Below, piece by piece: positions 27,201 to 39,600 of a DNA stretch of 64,000 nt; the stretch's first letter is position 1; each line of letters starts with the position of its first letter. Source of the stretch: Phorcus lineatus (lineage: Eukaryota; Mollusca; Gastropoda; Trochida; Trochidae); assembly GCA_921293015.1 (NCBI GenBank), contig OV121084.1:53727864-53791863 (forward strand). The letters are read 5' to 3'. The position numbers and the translations under genes are program-made. The notes beneath the pieces are model-generated. The model searched no databases and was not told the DNA's origin. It worked only from the letters and a program-made list of their open reading frames with translations.

Positions 27201-30200
27201 GGTTTTTTTGTGTTGACATGCAATTACTGTTTGCAGATAACACCATTGGATCGGGAATCTACCCGGTTTCCTGTTACGGTTCTAGCGGAGCAGAAAAGTA
27301 CGACGTTTTAAGAGCAGGGTGAGTATATTCATATAGTAAAGAACTTGGGCGCACTTTTCCCACGTATACAGATATTTCAAGTCATACCTGAAGCAACATA
27401 AACATGTTACCTAATATTTCCTCCAATCAAAATAAATTTAGATCATTTCGATATTGATGTATCGATTTGATACAAAGCTTTTATTCTCCGCCAAACGAGG
27501 TTTTCGCCTCCGTCCGTCCTTGATACCTGTTTTCCGATTCAAAAATCAAAAACCATAAGGCCTAGCTCATTGAAACTTGGTATGTGGCACAATCAACAGG
27601 TGAAGTAGTGCCTTTTGAAGTTTTCAACCTCACATTTATTTCTGGCAGCTTTCATTTACACGCAACTAAATTTCGTTTCTGGTTCAGAACTAAAAAATCA
27701 TAGCTTGTAGTAATGCATTTTCATGTTTTGGGGTGTTCAACTTATTCCTTCTTTACTTTGACCCTTTCCATGGGAAAATTATTTAGAATTATTTCTTTTC
27801 TGAACCAGAACTCATAAACCATATAGTTTAGATCATCGAATCTTTCTTTGTAGAACATTCATCGTGTTTGCTGGTGCTCTTTTTTTTTTTACTTCTGCCA
27901 GGTCTATACACGGCATTGCTTCTGCTTAGCAAAGTTTCAACTAAGAATAAGACTATTTGAGGGTTTATGAAAGAATACAGCTTCTTAACTATTTTCAATA
28001 ATATATTTCTGACATTGACAGGGGTATAGTCGACACTAGTTCTGTCTGCTTGTTTTGAATTAGATTGTAATCAATATGGCATCCTACTATTTGATGTTCT
28101 GTAAGCTGAGATACCCGAAGGCTGAAAAAGATTTCACAAATCAGGATCGATTATGCTTGACATAGCAAAATGACGGCAAAAATGACTGTCAATCCTACAA
28201 CGTCTATTCTTACAATTTTCCTTGTAGGATCGGGAGCACCCGATTAGTTTCTTACGATGATTTGAACGACAGAAATTCAGTGGCGTTTAGTGGCGCGAGA
28301 TCTGAAGCAGTGCGAAGGCAATGTAAATGTTACTTTAGGATAGTATTGTAAGCGTTTTCTTACATAATGCCTCTATTATAATAAGTGGAAACAAATCTAA
28401 ACCTCATGGACATCATCAATCTTTAGGCCAGGCCTTTTGCCTTTCAGTATTGAATATAGTACAATTTGAACGATAATACAATAAAATAGCAAATCAATAT
28501 TCATATAAATATTGATGTCATTTTAAAGACAAATGATAAAATGTAATACCATCCTCATAAGTCCTGATATCGAACGAGCGAAAACGGTTAGATATTTAAT
28601 GCAGTTTGTTTTGGGGAAAGTTAAAACAATTCATATCTGCCGGCTGTTATGGTAATTAAAACAACCAACCCTTCTTCCTTACAAATATATTCTAGCTTAA
28701 GTTTGAAAGTGTTTGAAATAATTTTTTACTACCTAATGGCTCTTGGAGAAAGTAGATTGCTGTGGTATGTGAGCCATGCCCACCTTTTAAGTTCCTAATA
28801 ATTTCATTTTGACGTTGTTCCTACAGATGTGGTGACGGCGTTATATTTCCGAAGGATATAGGTTTCACTACGACTGGAAATGTGTCTCACAGTCCTTACT
28901 TCAAAGCCTTTGGTTTCGGTGGATCATCGCTTCTTGCCATAGAATGTATCGTGGCACAGTGTATGTCAGACTGTGACGGGGTAGGTCGAGTCTATGTTAC
29001 ATGAAAAAACGATGCTTATCCACTTTCTAAAAGACCTTCATACTATTAGAGTCGAGTCAAATTGTAAATTTTTTCATGAAATCTCAAAACCGTAAGTTAA
29101 TCTTCAACTTTGAAAACGTGATAAACCTAGTGATGTTAAATGTAAAAAGGTAATTGCGGTTTAGTGGCTGGAGCTCAGTTGTTCGGATTTCCGCCCATCA
29201 CGAGGACGACGTTAAAGACATTGACAGATAGTTTCTTCCTTGCTTGACACTCGGCATACGGACGGAACAAAACTTCAACTGGCGCTGCACTGTAACTGCC
29301 GGGATCCTATTTATAAACCAAATTTCCATTATGTACATGTACTTACAACCGTTACTATTATAAAAGAAAGATTTAATTCGTAATAAGTAGAGTACATGAA
29401 GTTTAATACCCTTTTGAGAAGCACAACCGGGTTTACAATTTGGATGAATCGTATTATTACTTAGGGGATGCGATATATCAGATTGTGATTTAAAAATGAA
29501 CTGTCCATGGATTCAGTCTTGGTAATTAGGTATGAAAATTTCATGTCTGAATTTGATTGCATACTGTCTGCGGAGAAGTTTCAAATTCAGATTAAGTGTT
29601 TTCATATCTCGTTCATTGTCCTTTTCATTTACTGAATAGATGAGTATTACATATTTGCATTTAAAATTAATGATTATTGTTACCGCCTTGCAGGACAGTT
29701 GCAGAAATGCAAATAGACGCCGCAGAGAAGCCACGCATGACGGTAAATTAACATATTGCACTACATTTACACCTACAACATATTGTCGTTTCTGCTTTGA
29801 TTATTTGACGTGTAATTTGAAAATGTTATTTTTCCTCTATCGCCAGTACCGTTCATCAAACTTTAACACTTTTTTGTTTAAAGTATGAATATTTGCAGTT
29901 AGTTTGGACGTTGACATAACTAAGGTTTTCAGTTAAACGTTCTCAACTTGCATGTACGTTGCAGATGACTATCAATACTACGTAGCGGCAACGTCCACAA
30001 AGACATTGATCGATCCACAGCCGTTACGTTCTACAACTGATGAAGAAAGCGACAATACTCCCACATCGGTGGAACATTCTTCTCAATTTGAAAACGATGA
30101 AGAAGAAACGGAGCCTAAAGTAGGTTTGCCAAGAATTGTTATTTCGCAAAAATTCTCCCAGGAAGAAGCTGAAAGTTCTGAAAGTGGTTATGACGTATTC

Positions 30201-31049
30201 GGCAGTGTAACGCATCATCAGGTGAAAGGATCCCCTAGAAAAGAGCTTAATCGAGTTCCAGGACAGGGCGAAGATGAAATCATTACAGGTGATGCACGGG
30301 GAGGAAAGGTGAAGCAGTCTCTTATGGGCAAATCTAAGGATTCAGATTATAGAAAAGAACCTGACCCGCTGTCGGTATCTGATACTACAGGACCTCAAAA
30401 CTCTGTCCTTGATTCAAAGAATGATGTAACGACAGATGCCGAGGAATATGGGCAAGTTTACATGACCAACACGTTAACAGATTCTGCCCAGAATGAAAAT
30501 CTGCATGAAAAACCACAACTGGAGAATAAAATGTCAAGACCTGATGGGGAAGGTACCAATAAGGTGTCCCAATCTCCTCTCAGTCCAGAAATGTCCTCTT
30601 CAAAGGTCATCCACGCACAGTCGAAGTTTCTGGGTTCATTGCGACCAAATGAAATCTCTAAATCAGGCAAACATGATCAGGCGGATGGTCAAAAGCAGTC
30701 AAACGCAAGCCATGTCGATAATTCCAAACCGGGCAAATCCATTTCAAAGTCAAAGAATTCTACGAAATCTCTGCAAGAGGTTCTGAGACAACCAGCCGGT
30801 TTGGAAGATATTGATTCGTCTCCTATCACACATGTCATTCCTGAAGGAAAGGCATCTGTTCCAACGGTATTAAATACCTCTCTCTCGGATGTGTTCCTGG
30901 AGAAAGAAAAGATCCCTGCCCATGAGAACAAGGAGGAGCATGTCCTTAGTAAGCCCGTTGCCCTGTATGTGGTTGGCATAGTAATTGTTGCGCTCTTCTC
31001 AGTGGCTAACATCGCACTCGCTGTCTCACTATGTAAACGACAGGACTGA
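21281..31049 (+). CDS. ZP-domain egg-coat-like protein, gene B, with furin-type site and acidic tail
   Basis: Coding exons are 21281-21331, 21617-21659, 22846-23030, 23981-24129, 25456-25601, 27237-27318, 28827-28980, 29694-29742 and 29965-31049. They join in frame to 647 aa. Residues 1-17 are a signal peptide (MSSREIPSIFILFVLSV). The ZP-N half starts VRPECGSDG with C36, and ZP-C contains RAGCGDGVIF, then GFTTTG and SPYFKAFGF. Ten ZP cysteines are present. Exon 8 encodes NRRRREATHD, a clear furin-type site at residues 278-281 just after the last ZP cysteine (C273). Exon 9 encodes a hydrophilic tail of about 330 residues, then a membrane segment at about 619-642 and the short end CKRQD. Release by furin followed by polymerisation is the known behaviour of ZP proteins; I infer it here. 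AATAAA lies at 31073-31078, 24 nt after the stop. Introns hold a hAT-like element, a SINE and other repeats. Confidence 0.93.
22270..22728. mobile_element. hAT-like MITE in gene B intron 2
   Basis: Terminal inverted repeats CAGGGCTCCAGATA / TATCTGGAGCCCTG enclose 459 bp. The CAGGG...CCCTG ends are typical of hAT elements. 'atg' flanks both ends, but an 8-bp target duplication is not visible. The element ends about 120 bp before exon 3. No transposase. Confidence 0.65.
23103..23408 (+). repeat. Full-length tRNA-derived SINE in gene B intron 3
   Basis: tRNA-like head with an A-box region (atagcgcagtggttagcg) and a degraded B box (ggttccaatct), then the body and a tail ending 'cgcctcacctc'. It starts about 70 bp after exon 3, same strand as the gene. 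Confidence 0.85.
26273..26661. mobile_element. hAT-type MITE with 8-bp target duplication, gene B intron 5
   Basis: Inverted ends of about 53 bp (left 'cattctctcccaatagag', right the complement with a few changes) enclose 389 bp. The 8-mer ACGTTCAC flanks both sides (26265-26272 and 26662-26669). The 8-bp duplication points to a hAT-like transposase. Related fragments lie near 41855-41935 and 58988-59030. Confidence 0.75.
27484..28075. repeat. Dispersed 'tccgtccg' repeat, copy in gene B intron 6
   Basis: Shares 'ctccgtccgtcc', 'ggcctagctcattgaaa', 'gaagtagtgccttttg' and 'tctgtctgcttgtt' with the copy in gene A intron 4. No reading frame. Confidence 0.55.
29155..29310. repeat. Possible second SINE-like fragment, gene B intron 7
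   Basis: Contains 'cgaggacgacgttaaag' and 'ccttgcttgacactcggcat', a pattern that recalls other mollusc tRNA-SINE tails. There is no second copy in the window, so this is weak. Confidence 0.25.
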
Positions 31050-31072
31050 ACTGGACACGGAGGTTAAAGGGA

Positions 31073-31078
31073 AATAAA
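31073..31078 (+). terminator. Poly(A) signal of gene B
   Basis: AATAAA 24 nt after the gene B stop codon, followed by a T-rich stretch. It implies a very short 3' untranslated region. Confidence 0.6.
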
Positions 31079-31112
31079 TTTTATTCACTGTAATGACTTT
31101 CTTTGATTTATA

Positions 31113-31440
31113 TTTTTCCTCGCTAAACAAAGTTTTCAGGGGATAGAAAATGACCTACGTCCGTCAGTCTGTACAAACTTTTCTTATCCGGCCTAGCTCA
31201 TTGAAAGTAGGTATAAAGAAGATTAGTGATGTATAGTGTTTCCTTTCGGGGTTTGTTTTTCCTACATTTATTTTTGGCAGTTTTCTTGGAAACACAATTA
31301 ATTACCAATGATCAGAGGATAGTTTTCAAATTAAAACATTACTTATCAAGGCTGTACTACGGAAAATAATATCTTACATTGTTCAATAGATTTCGCTTGA
31401 CACTAGCAGACAGTCTTTTTGTATTTAGAATCAGTAGCTA
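31113..31440. repeat. Dispersed 'tccgtccg' repeat, copy 3' of gene B
   Basis: Shares 'gacctacgtccgtcag', 'ggcctagctcattgaaag' and 'catttatttttggcag' with the copies inside genes A and B. It starts about 35 bp after the gene B poly(A) signal. Confidence 0.5.
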
Positions 31441-31449
31441 TATCTCTGG

Positions 31450-32990
31450 GACTGACTGTACATAAGGCATGTTTTGCCAAATGTTCTATCTAAAAGAGTA
31501 TAACGATTCATGTGTTAACATTGTACATTTAATCTAATGCTAATGATTGGCAAACTGAAATGTATTACTAGGCATTTAAAGTACAAGAGCATGTTGAAGT
31601 AAAAATATTGTGTGTTCATTTCGGTGATAAATAAAAGTAGGTCCAGTATTTCGTTAAAAGATGGCACGCATATATTTCTAAAGATAATGGAAATCCTTTT
31701 GGAATAATAGTAAAACTATGCTGAGAGTGGCAAAATTGGTTTAAAAACGAATGACTCAACGGCCGCAAAACTAGCTTTTCCGAATTGGTCATCGACATAA
31801 CATTTATAAATCGGCCATTCGAATGTTAAACTGGGTAATCGCCGGTAAGTATGTTGGTTTGACACTGACGCGTTACTTTATTATTACTTGATCAGAACAC
31901 GTTTAACCAACATAATTTGAAATATCTGGTGTTTCCAGCTTCACTCTGTGAATGCATCATACCTATTTGAAACAAATTTACTCGTAAAAATCCTATGAGA
32001 GAGATTCTTTATTTCCTCCAGTTCGAACCGAAGATGAAAAACATATATACAAATACATCAATGTATACAAATACAATGTTACATTTATTTATACAAACAT
32101 GATAAATAAAAAGATTGAATATACATGCTAACACATTTAGTAAATTTAGGGATTAAGTAGATGGACATGTTTACAGTACCAGTATTATAGAATAGTATTT
32201 CTATGAAATGGACATTTAAAACCATTAATTTCTAACTTAAACTCTAAGTCAAACGAAAATGATAAGTGTTACAAATGTTCCATATAATGTCCATATCACA
32301 TTAGATATGACTATCAAGACATACATTGTATAAATATTTCACGCTAAAAACATTTCCCAAATCGTGTTAACATCCTATGCCTTGCATCAAGAACATACAT
32401 TTTGAATTTGAAAATATCTGCAAGATGTTAATGTATATATATATATTTTCCCTCCCGTAATGTCTTTTAAATTGAATTCTACAACTGTTTTACGAAATAA
32501 TCAAGAATTTTTATTTCCATGAGTACTGTATAGTCACATGAGTATTCCCTGTATGTCAGCTTGTGTTCCTCCAGTTTAGCAGGTAATTGAAGATCCAAAG
32601 TTTCACTTAAGCTCTCCCTTTATATTGTCCACAGTCAGGAAGCCATGAGATTTGATTATGTATTTGCACAGAAAACGCCAATTTAAGCTAGGTTACAAAA
32701 CCGTGGAATATTCATAACAAAGAAATATACAATAGCCTTCTGGTATATATTTCATAAATTGAACAAATCGAGCAAGAATATAGACAAAGATATGAAACGG
32801 CTATACTTTACCTGCGCCGAAAGATATATTCTTACCCAAGCGGGCACAAATATACAGGGTATAACGTTTTCGAAATGGTCATGTGAATTAGTTTTTCTAA
32901 AAATAACTCGATCTGATTGGCTAAAAGAACTATCCTCTATTCACTCCTTCAGTGTGTCTAGCATACACGTGTCAACCAGACTTCAAAACA
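31450..32990. other. Spacer 3' of gene B
   Basis: AT-rich, with only short chance open frames. No exon, RNA gene or element ends recognised. Confidence 0.5.
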
Positions 32991-32993
32991 AAC

Positions 32994-33296
32994 GGGGCGG
33001 GATAGCGCAGTGGTTAGCGCGTTCGGCTTCGGATCAGGAGGTCCGTGGTTCGAATCCCGCCAGGGGCTCGGCAACTTTGTCTGCATTAGAGAACTGTTCG
33101 CAGTCAGGTTTGGGTGCAATGCTACACTGAAATTCAGTGCAGTACCACCCATGATTCGCTAGTTCCAGCCGATGCTCGCAGGTTTCACCGCAATGCATAG
33201 CCACAATGGTGTTGCGGGCTTTCTCCCTGCAGTAATACTAGCAGCCGTGATATAATCTTGAAAGCGGCGTTAAATACCAACTCACCTCACCTCACC
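32994..33296 (+). repeat. Full-length tRNA-derived SINE with target duplication
   Basis: Head with A box (tagcgcagtggttagcgcg) and an intact B box (ggttcgaatcc), then the family body and a tail of three 'cacct' units. An 11-bp target duplication, TCAAAACAAAC, lies at 32983-32993 and 33297-33307, so both ends are exact. Confidence 0.92.
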
Positions 33297-33468
33297 TCAA
33301 AACAAACATTATTTACATATTGTTTGGGATAACAGAAAATAATATAATATATTCTAAATTACTTGTCATACTTGCCATTGATGTTACTAAGAGAACGATG
33401 ATTAAATTGCAAGTATAATACATTGATTTCGTTTAAGCCTTTCTTTGGCGAATGAGTTTAAGTACATA

Positions 33469-34269
33469 CGAGGGGAAGTCAGTAATTTAATCGAAATTGA
33501 TATAAAACAAAAGCCAATGGTTGTGATATTGATTTTATTTTTCAATATTATCTTCCTGGACCTCGATGCACTTTGCCCATTTTAGTCTTTGATAGTGTCT
33601 ATGCCCTTGCGGTAGAAGTCTGTGATTTCAAATATTCGAAACAGGTAGTCGCTTTCGGCCCGATCTGGACTTGAAGCGGGATGTTTAAGTTGTTCAAAAT
33701 CACACTGTAAAGCTTTTGCAAAACGACTCGGCGTTGTCATGAAGAAGCATGAAGAAGCACCTGTGAAAGTGCTCGTAAATTATGGTGTAAACACCTCTGA
33801 TTAATGTCACGCTCTGAAGATATCTCGTCAACCTTTATTTTAGGATCAGACATGATTGAGCCCTGGACCCGTATACTACATAATCTGTAATGGCTTCAAC
33901 AGACCTTCCTGACCGTGCACGGGTCATCATCAAAGAAGCCGAGACCCTACATAAATTCCAATTTGCAACAGTAGAATATTTAGGGACTTCTTTCCCATAC
34001 ACACTTGTCACACGTTTATGTAAATCGATCGCGTTCACACCTTCGTTCGTTAGAAACTTGATAACAGCTCGATGTTTAGTTATAGAACGTTCCATGATTA
34101 AGAAAGGGTACCTGTGTTCAACAGGCTGTAAATCTCAAGTAAATGATCGGGAAGGGTTGTTTATGTCTGTAAACTGTCGTCATATGGCCTATCTTAATAA
34201 TGACATCAACGATGATGTATTCAGGGGTGTATCAATACTCATCTTTATGAACGTATTGTCTTCCCCTCG
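33469..34269 (-). mobile_element. Internally deleted mariner element
   Basis: Ends are CGAGGGGAAG... and ...CTTCCCCTCG, flanked by TA on both sides (33467-33468, 34270-34271). On the minus strand the 5' part encodes a mariner-type DNA-binding N-terminus (34095-33835, MERSITKHRAVIKFLTNEG...). Broken remains of the C-terminal part follow (HHDNAPSRFAK..., then a DYLF-like block). At about 800 bp it lacks roughly the middle third of a full element, and frame breaks rule out activity. Confidence 0.88.
33835..34095 (-). pseudogene. Mariner transposase N-terminal fragment
   Basis: 86 codons beginning MERSITKHRAVIKFLTNEG and ending soon after TRARSGRSVEA, the linker region that follows the helix-turn-helix in mariner transposases. 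The catalytic core is deleted. The C-terminal remnant lies downstream on the same strand, out of frame. Confidence 0.85.
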
Positions 34270-34295
34270 TAGTTTACGTTTACAGTTAGATATAA

Positions 34296-34567
34296 GTGGC
34301 GGGTGCGATAGCGCAGTGGTTAGCGCGTTCGGCCTCAAATCAAGAGATCCGGGTTCGAATCCCGACAGGGGCTCGGAAACTTCGATTTTTACACTAGATT
34401 TCAGCACAGTAAGATATATGATTCACTTATCTCAGACGACGTTCGTAGGTTTCACCGCATTGCATATAACTGCAATAGCGTTTTGAGCTTTCTCCCTGCA
34501 ATAATACTTGCAGTCGTGATATAAGTAAAATACTCTTGAAAACGGCATTAAACCCCAAATATCACCT
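34296..34567 (+). repeat. tRNA-derived SINE next to the mariner relic
   Basis: Head with A box (gatagcgcagtggttagcgc) and B box (gggttcgaatccc), a shortened body and a tail 'ggcattaaaccccaaatatcacct'. It sits about 25 bp from the mariner end. Confidence 0.85.
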
Positions 34568-35169
34568 GGATGAAACTATTTTTATTGTTGATGACTTCTC
34601 TTCACAGTAGAAAGGCAAATACACAAACTTCCCCGTAATTGTATTTTGTCTGTGTAAGCGTTGGTGTTTAAGAAAATCATACATTTTAGCTCAATATTAT
34701 TCAGACAATTATCGAGATAACGAATGCCGAATGGAGCTACTATGACGGGTTAACAGTTCTGAAAGCTGACTGCAAACTAATAGGTCTTCTCAAACTGCTC
34801 GTAAAAATTTGGAAAAAGAAGAAAACACTTGTCTCTCACCAAAACATGTTCTCTTTTGATATTCATCGATTTTGCCGGTTCCTATACCAGAAAACTCAAC
34901 CTTTTGTTGTGTCCTTGAAATTTGAACTAGGGCAATTTGTGATGAGCTAGGCTTCTCTAAGAGAAACGTTGTGTAAGGTAAGAAGATGACCTGTTCAGTT
35001 GATAGGTATTATAGACTTTTACATCCACACACAGAGGTAGGAAAAGTTTTGATCTTAATTACAGACACTATTAATATCACTGATGATTAGGGGCGCCTGG
35101 CGCCCAGCCGTAAACATCTATTTACATGTCATCTGCAACAAAATAACTCTTACAGAGTTTCATTATCGT

Positions 35170-35753
35170 TTAAAGTCATACTCTCATTTTTGTAAGGCAA
35201 CTAAACTGAACTAATTATTCTTCACGAACAAAATCTGATCACTGACACAAATATTTCCTGTCGCATTTGCAAGGATTTTCATTTTTATGTCCGTTTTACA
35301 GTTTTGGATGAAGCAGCTTATTGGCGTATGCCGTTTCAGACCGATGAGGTACCGAATCAAGTGCAATCCCATCGCGAGTACGAAACACCGGATATCTAGT
35401 CATCGCAGCGCCGATACTTATGACAGACGCAATCTTCATTGAGTTAACCACCTTTTTGTGATTTCTATATTTGAAAAGCGTAAGCTATTAGCTATTTTCA
35501 TTGGATATTCAGCTTGGAAATTTTATGCGTTCTTCGTCACGGCCTTATCGAAATGACGTGGTAAGGACTAACGCTCGCAAAGACATAATATTCGGGTAGG
35601 GTAGGGTAGTTTGAACTTCATTATTGAGGGCTAGAATGCCTGCAGAGTTCTGAAAATTGTTGCAAACGTCAGGGGAAAGATTTCTGTGAGTGGTGAACTA
35701 TTTCTCCGGCATTTATTACAATTTGCCTTGCAAAAATGAGACTATGACTTTAA
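35170..35753. mobile_element. TTAA-flanked (piggyBac-like) MITE, copy 1
   Basis: Inverted ends of about 27 bp, AGTCATACTCTCATTTTTGT... and its near-complement ...CAAAAATGAGACTATGACT, sit between two TTAA copies. A copy about 95% alike by eye lies at 57415-57999. No transposase. It lies about 220 bp before the gene C E-box. Confidence 0.85.
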
Positions 35754-35967
35754 TGACTCAGATGTGTATTGAAATAGTAAAAGTTGTCAATTCGTAGCAG
35801 CTAAACGTGACTAGTACAATTTGCAAATCACGAAAGGAAATTAAAATGCCTATTTCTAAATGATTAGAAAAAACATTTTACCAATAAATTGCTATTATAT
35901 TGCTACTGTCCAAAGACCGGTCCACAAATTTTGACACGAGCCAGCTGCAAGACCTGCCGTAAGCCGG

Positions 35968-35975
35968 TCACGTGA
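35968..35975. promoter_or_regulatory. E-box TCACGTGA upstream of gene C
   Basis: Palindromic TCACGTGA, about 670 bp before the ATG but only about 170 bp before the candidate 5' exon donor at 36145. Confidence 0.35.
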
Positions 35976-35999
35976 TCTGTTTAAATGCCCTTTTAAGCA

Positions 36000-36145
36000 A
36001 TCAAGCATAGCCACAGTTCCGGTAAACTCAGCTCAGTATTGAACGGTTGAGCGCAAAGGAAAATACGCATTGCACGCCCATTTCGTGCATTGATATCGAC
36101 AAGGTCTTACAGTATTTCTCAGTGAAATTGCCGCAACCGTAACAG
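36000..36145 (+). other. Possible 5' untranslated exon of gene C
   Basis: The acceptor gaattgcag ends at 36634, nine bases before the ATG. Upstream, ccgtaacag|gtattg gives a donor at 36145. CACGTG at 35969-35974 lies before it. The start coordinate is a guess; only the donor and acceptor are read from the sequence. Confidence 0.35.
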
Positions 36146-36334
36146 GTATTGTGAATGTATATCGACTTAACTATGCAACTTTATTATAATTCATTTGTCA
36201 AACTTTTAATTGCGTATTTAGTTTAGTCAAGTCTTTTATCTGTCCGCAGCCGCAGGTCCATATACATATATATAATATATATTAAAAAATCCACTTTTGG
36301 CTTCGTGATATTTTTGTTAATACATCAGCTTCTA

Positions 36335-36412
36335 ATGCAGCCATGATATAAGTGAACAACTTTTGAGGGCGACGTAAAGTCCCTATTTACCACAAATCAC
36401 CTTAACGGTCTC
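36335..36412 (+). repeat. Weak SINE tail remnant in gene C 5' intron
   Basis: 'gcagccatgatataagtga' followed by a diverged 'gcgacgtaaagtccc' and 'caaatcacctt' matches the SINE tail at low similarity. Confidence 0.4.
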
Positions 36413-36643
36413 GTGCACTAAGAATCGAAGAAGCAAAGGTCATTTATTGTCACCGAATAACGATAAGCTGTGTTAAAATGTCATAGAAATTTATGTATAT
36501 CTTATATATATATATTCGATTAATTCAATTTATCTAAGTAACAAAACTTAATGATTTATCATCATTTGCAAATTGTTCTCCACCAGAATGTACGGATAAA
36601 AATTACAGATCTAATCATGTAAAATGAATTGCAGGGCATCGCT

Positions 36644-39600
36644 ATGGGCTTCAGTACATTTTCCACATGTTGCGTCATCTTCCTCGTCAGTTTGGTAAGT
36701 TAAAGTTGTCAAAAAAGTCAAATTGTGTCAAAACCTTGAGGCAATTGGTACAAAAATAATTTGATTGCTTCTAACTGAGCCGAAAAATATAAAGTTGAAG
36801 TAAAGCATCAGTTGCAGAAAGAATATCTCATTCTAAATGCAGGTTATCTTAACAGTCTGTTATTGACTCTATTCACATTAAAAAGTGGTAGAACTCCCTC
36901 CCTTATAATATGAAGCTAAGCCTTAAATAGTTGGTGGAAAGATTGAAAACGTAAATTGCCAGTTATAAATGTTATATGTATGAAAATGAGACCAACATTT
37001 ACGTCTTTTAAAAACTTTAGAACGATTCTAATCTAAATGTTGATGATATACACGATTCAAGGATTAAGTAACATCACGTCTACTTGTTAGTTTATTTACC
37101 TGAGAATGGGATTTCTGTAAGTAGTCTTAATAAGTGAGATTTGTGTTGTTTGCAGATGCACTCAAAAGCTGCATTTCCGCCCGGATACAAACTAGATGGT
37201 AAGTGATCACAGATAATCAAGGAACCACTCTTACAAGCACTCTTGACCAATTCGGCTGTGTTGTAACTTGATTGGTTTTAATCACATAACCTCACGTCAT
37301 TGTTGACAGTAACTTTAGATGTCTGTACAACCGGTACCAAGATTGTGTTAGAAAGATGCCTGCATTATTACAGGAGAAGGCTTTGAAGTTAGTTGTACCA
37401 AACGGTGACACCCGATACGCTAAACATAAGCAAGTAAAACACGCTGTAGTTTGGAAATTATAAAACGAATGGTTCCAGGGTGTGAGCAGAATTTATCGGA
37501 ATGAGTACCCTTGGATAACGATGACTGTCAGTCAGTGTGAAATTTTATAAAGGGGCAAGGACACTTTTTCGAAATTTTATTTCTTCAATTTTCCCCTGAA
37601 ACATTACTTTATGCCAAACACATTATCCTCTCAGAGTCAAACATCTGATTTCTCGACCCTGTCATCCGTAGTCGTACAATAGATTACTTATTATCAAACA
37701 AAAACAATTAGCGGCCATTTAAAAAAAAACCTTTTAAATATTCAATGAAGGAAAATGGATTTCTATAACATGGTACCTTGTTTTTGGAACTGCTCGTTTT
37801 CATCAAAATACGTTTTCTTGCAATTGGTACCATATATTTTCGTTTTCGTATATTTAGTAAATTGTATTATTTATATTAGGATTAATCTGAAGTTTAAACC
37901 TTAATTGAAATGTAGTCATCTTTTGTTAAATTCGGAAAAAATATCTTTATTTCGTAATGTAAATCTTGCGATCTGTTAGCTAAAATTGTAAGATTTGATT
38001 GTAATGAACTTGTTATGTCGTTATCTGTTTCACTGTATATTTTAGTACAACCCGACTGCGGCAGGGACGGGGTGGAGGAAGCTACAATAGTTGTAAGACA
38101 AGACTTGGGAGATGTCATCACGTCTGCTGACTGCGCCAACGGATTGTTTCCCTTTAACAAGACTCACGGCACCAGTCTCGAACTCAACGTCTCCTACTCA
38201 CAAGAGGCTGACAAATGCGTATTTTACGTGAGAATTATTATCACTTTTCAATTGAATAAGTAATGTTTTCATTTTAATATACAGAGATAGGTGTATCGAT
38301 AAAATGACAGCAGAGGGAAGTAAGAAAATAATCGCGTCAAGTCTACCTCGGTCTCAGGGTGTATACATGTAGTGAAGAATAATCGGAATGTTTACCCTAG
38401 GTTACCGTGTGATAAATTGCCTCTGGTGAAATTACACTAGTGACAATCTAATCAAGAGGGACGTCGACGCTGTAAGGCAAAATATTAACAGAGGGTTAAG
38501 ACAAACTCTCCGCAATGAAGGCTTTTTTGTTTATTCAATCTGGCACTTCAGGGGTCATTTTGCTCTCGAACTGTGAAGTTGTGTTCACTGATCAACTGGT
38601 CCTTGCCATTCCACTAAAGCCGAAGGTCGGCACCCAGTGCGTTTGACCATGACGAGATATACGTGCTTCTATAAGATTTCCACTGGTTTTGATTATCTGC
38701 AAAACATTCAGATGTACAAAAAGTAAGACGGACTGAAGTATTGTTTGTTCAAAAAAGGAACGTTGAAGGCTTAACTTGGAAGGTGTGTATATTTAGAGCA
38801 CTTGTCAAACGAGAACATAGGAAAAGGTTTTTTGTAGACGAATATCAGTATAATCTTATTGCAGGCATTTATGTTGCATCAACCGGAGTGTCTTCAGAAT
38901 GTCAAAATGTGAATAATGCCTTTAACGTTGTTCATAGTTCATGGATTTAATGCAACTTTGCATTAATTGCTTCATGTTTGTGTATAAACTGATTATGTAC
39001 ATGTTTTCCAAATTAACATGTTAGATAGATTTAAAAAATATGTAACGCCAGTTCTGTCGTCGATGTACAATATCTGTGCGTAAGTTATATATGTGAAACA
39101 TTTGGCTAAGATCTGTTAGCGAAATAGTTACTCATTCCACGCTTGGTCATCGGCCAATCCTTGTACAAACGCAATTTCTTTTCTTTTTAAAGAGAGCACA
39201 GAAGAAGAATTTCTATTCCATCAACATCGTCATATCTTTCGGAGAAATTTATTTGGAGGTCAGCCAATCAGATATCGTCTATACAGTCACGTGTTCCTTC
39301 GCGCCTCGCTCTGACAACATGACCTTGGAACATGAAATCGAGGATGGGTAACTAACGGAACTATTTTTTTTACGTTTCATTTCCTATGCTTTTGATTTTA
39401 AACATATATCCCTGATTGGCTGCAAAATATTATTTACATAAATGAAAAATATTGCTGTGCTTTCTCAACTCATATATTGAATAATTAACCCTATCTAAAC
39501 CGAGAACTATCCTAAGCTCTGATGTAAGTTCAAAACATCTCCGAAAATGTCATACATGAGACATTTACTTTATGTCACGAAAAATGCCTTCTACATTTTC

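Noticed and set aside
32994..33070. Possible genuine tRNA gene
   Set aside because: A and B boxes are present, but the sequence continues into the SINE body and tail and is flanked by a target duplication, so it is a SINE head.
32759..33130. Open frame with GGIAQWLARSASDQEVRGSNPARGS
   Set aside because: This is the conceptual translation of the tRNA-like head of a SINE, not a protein.
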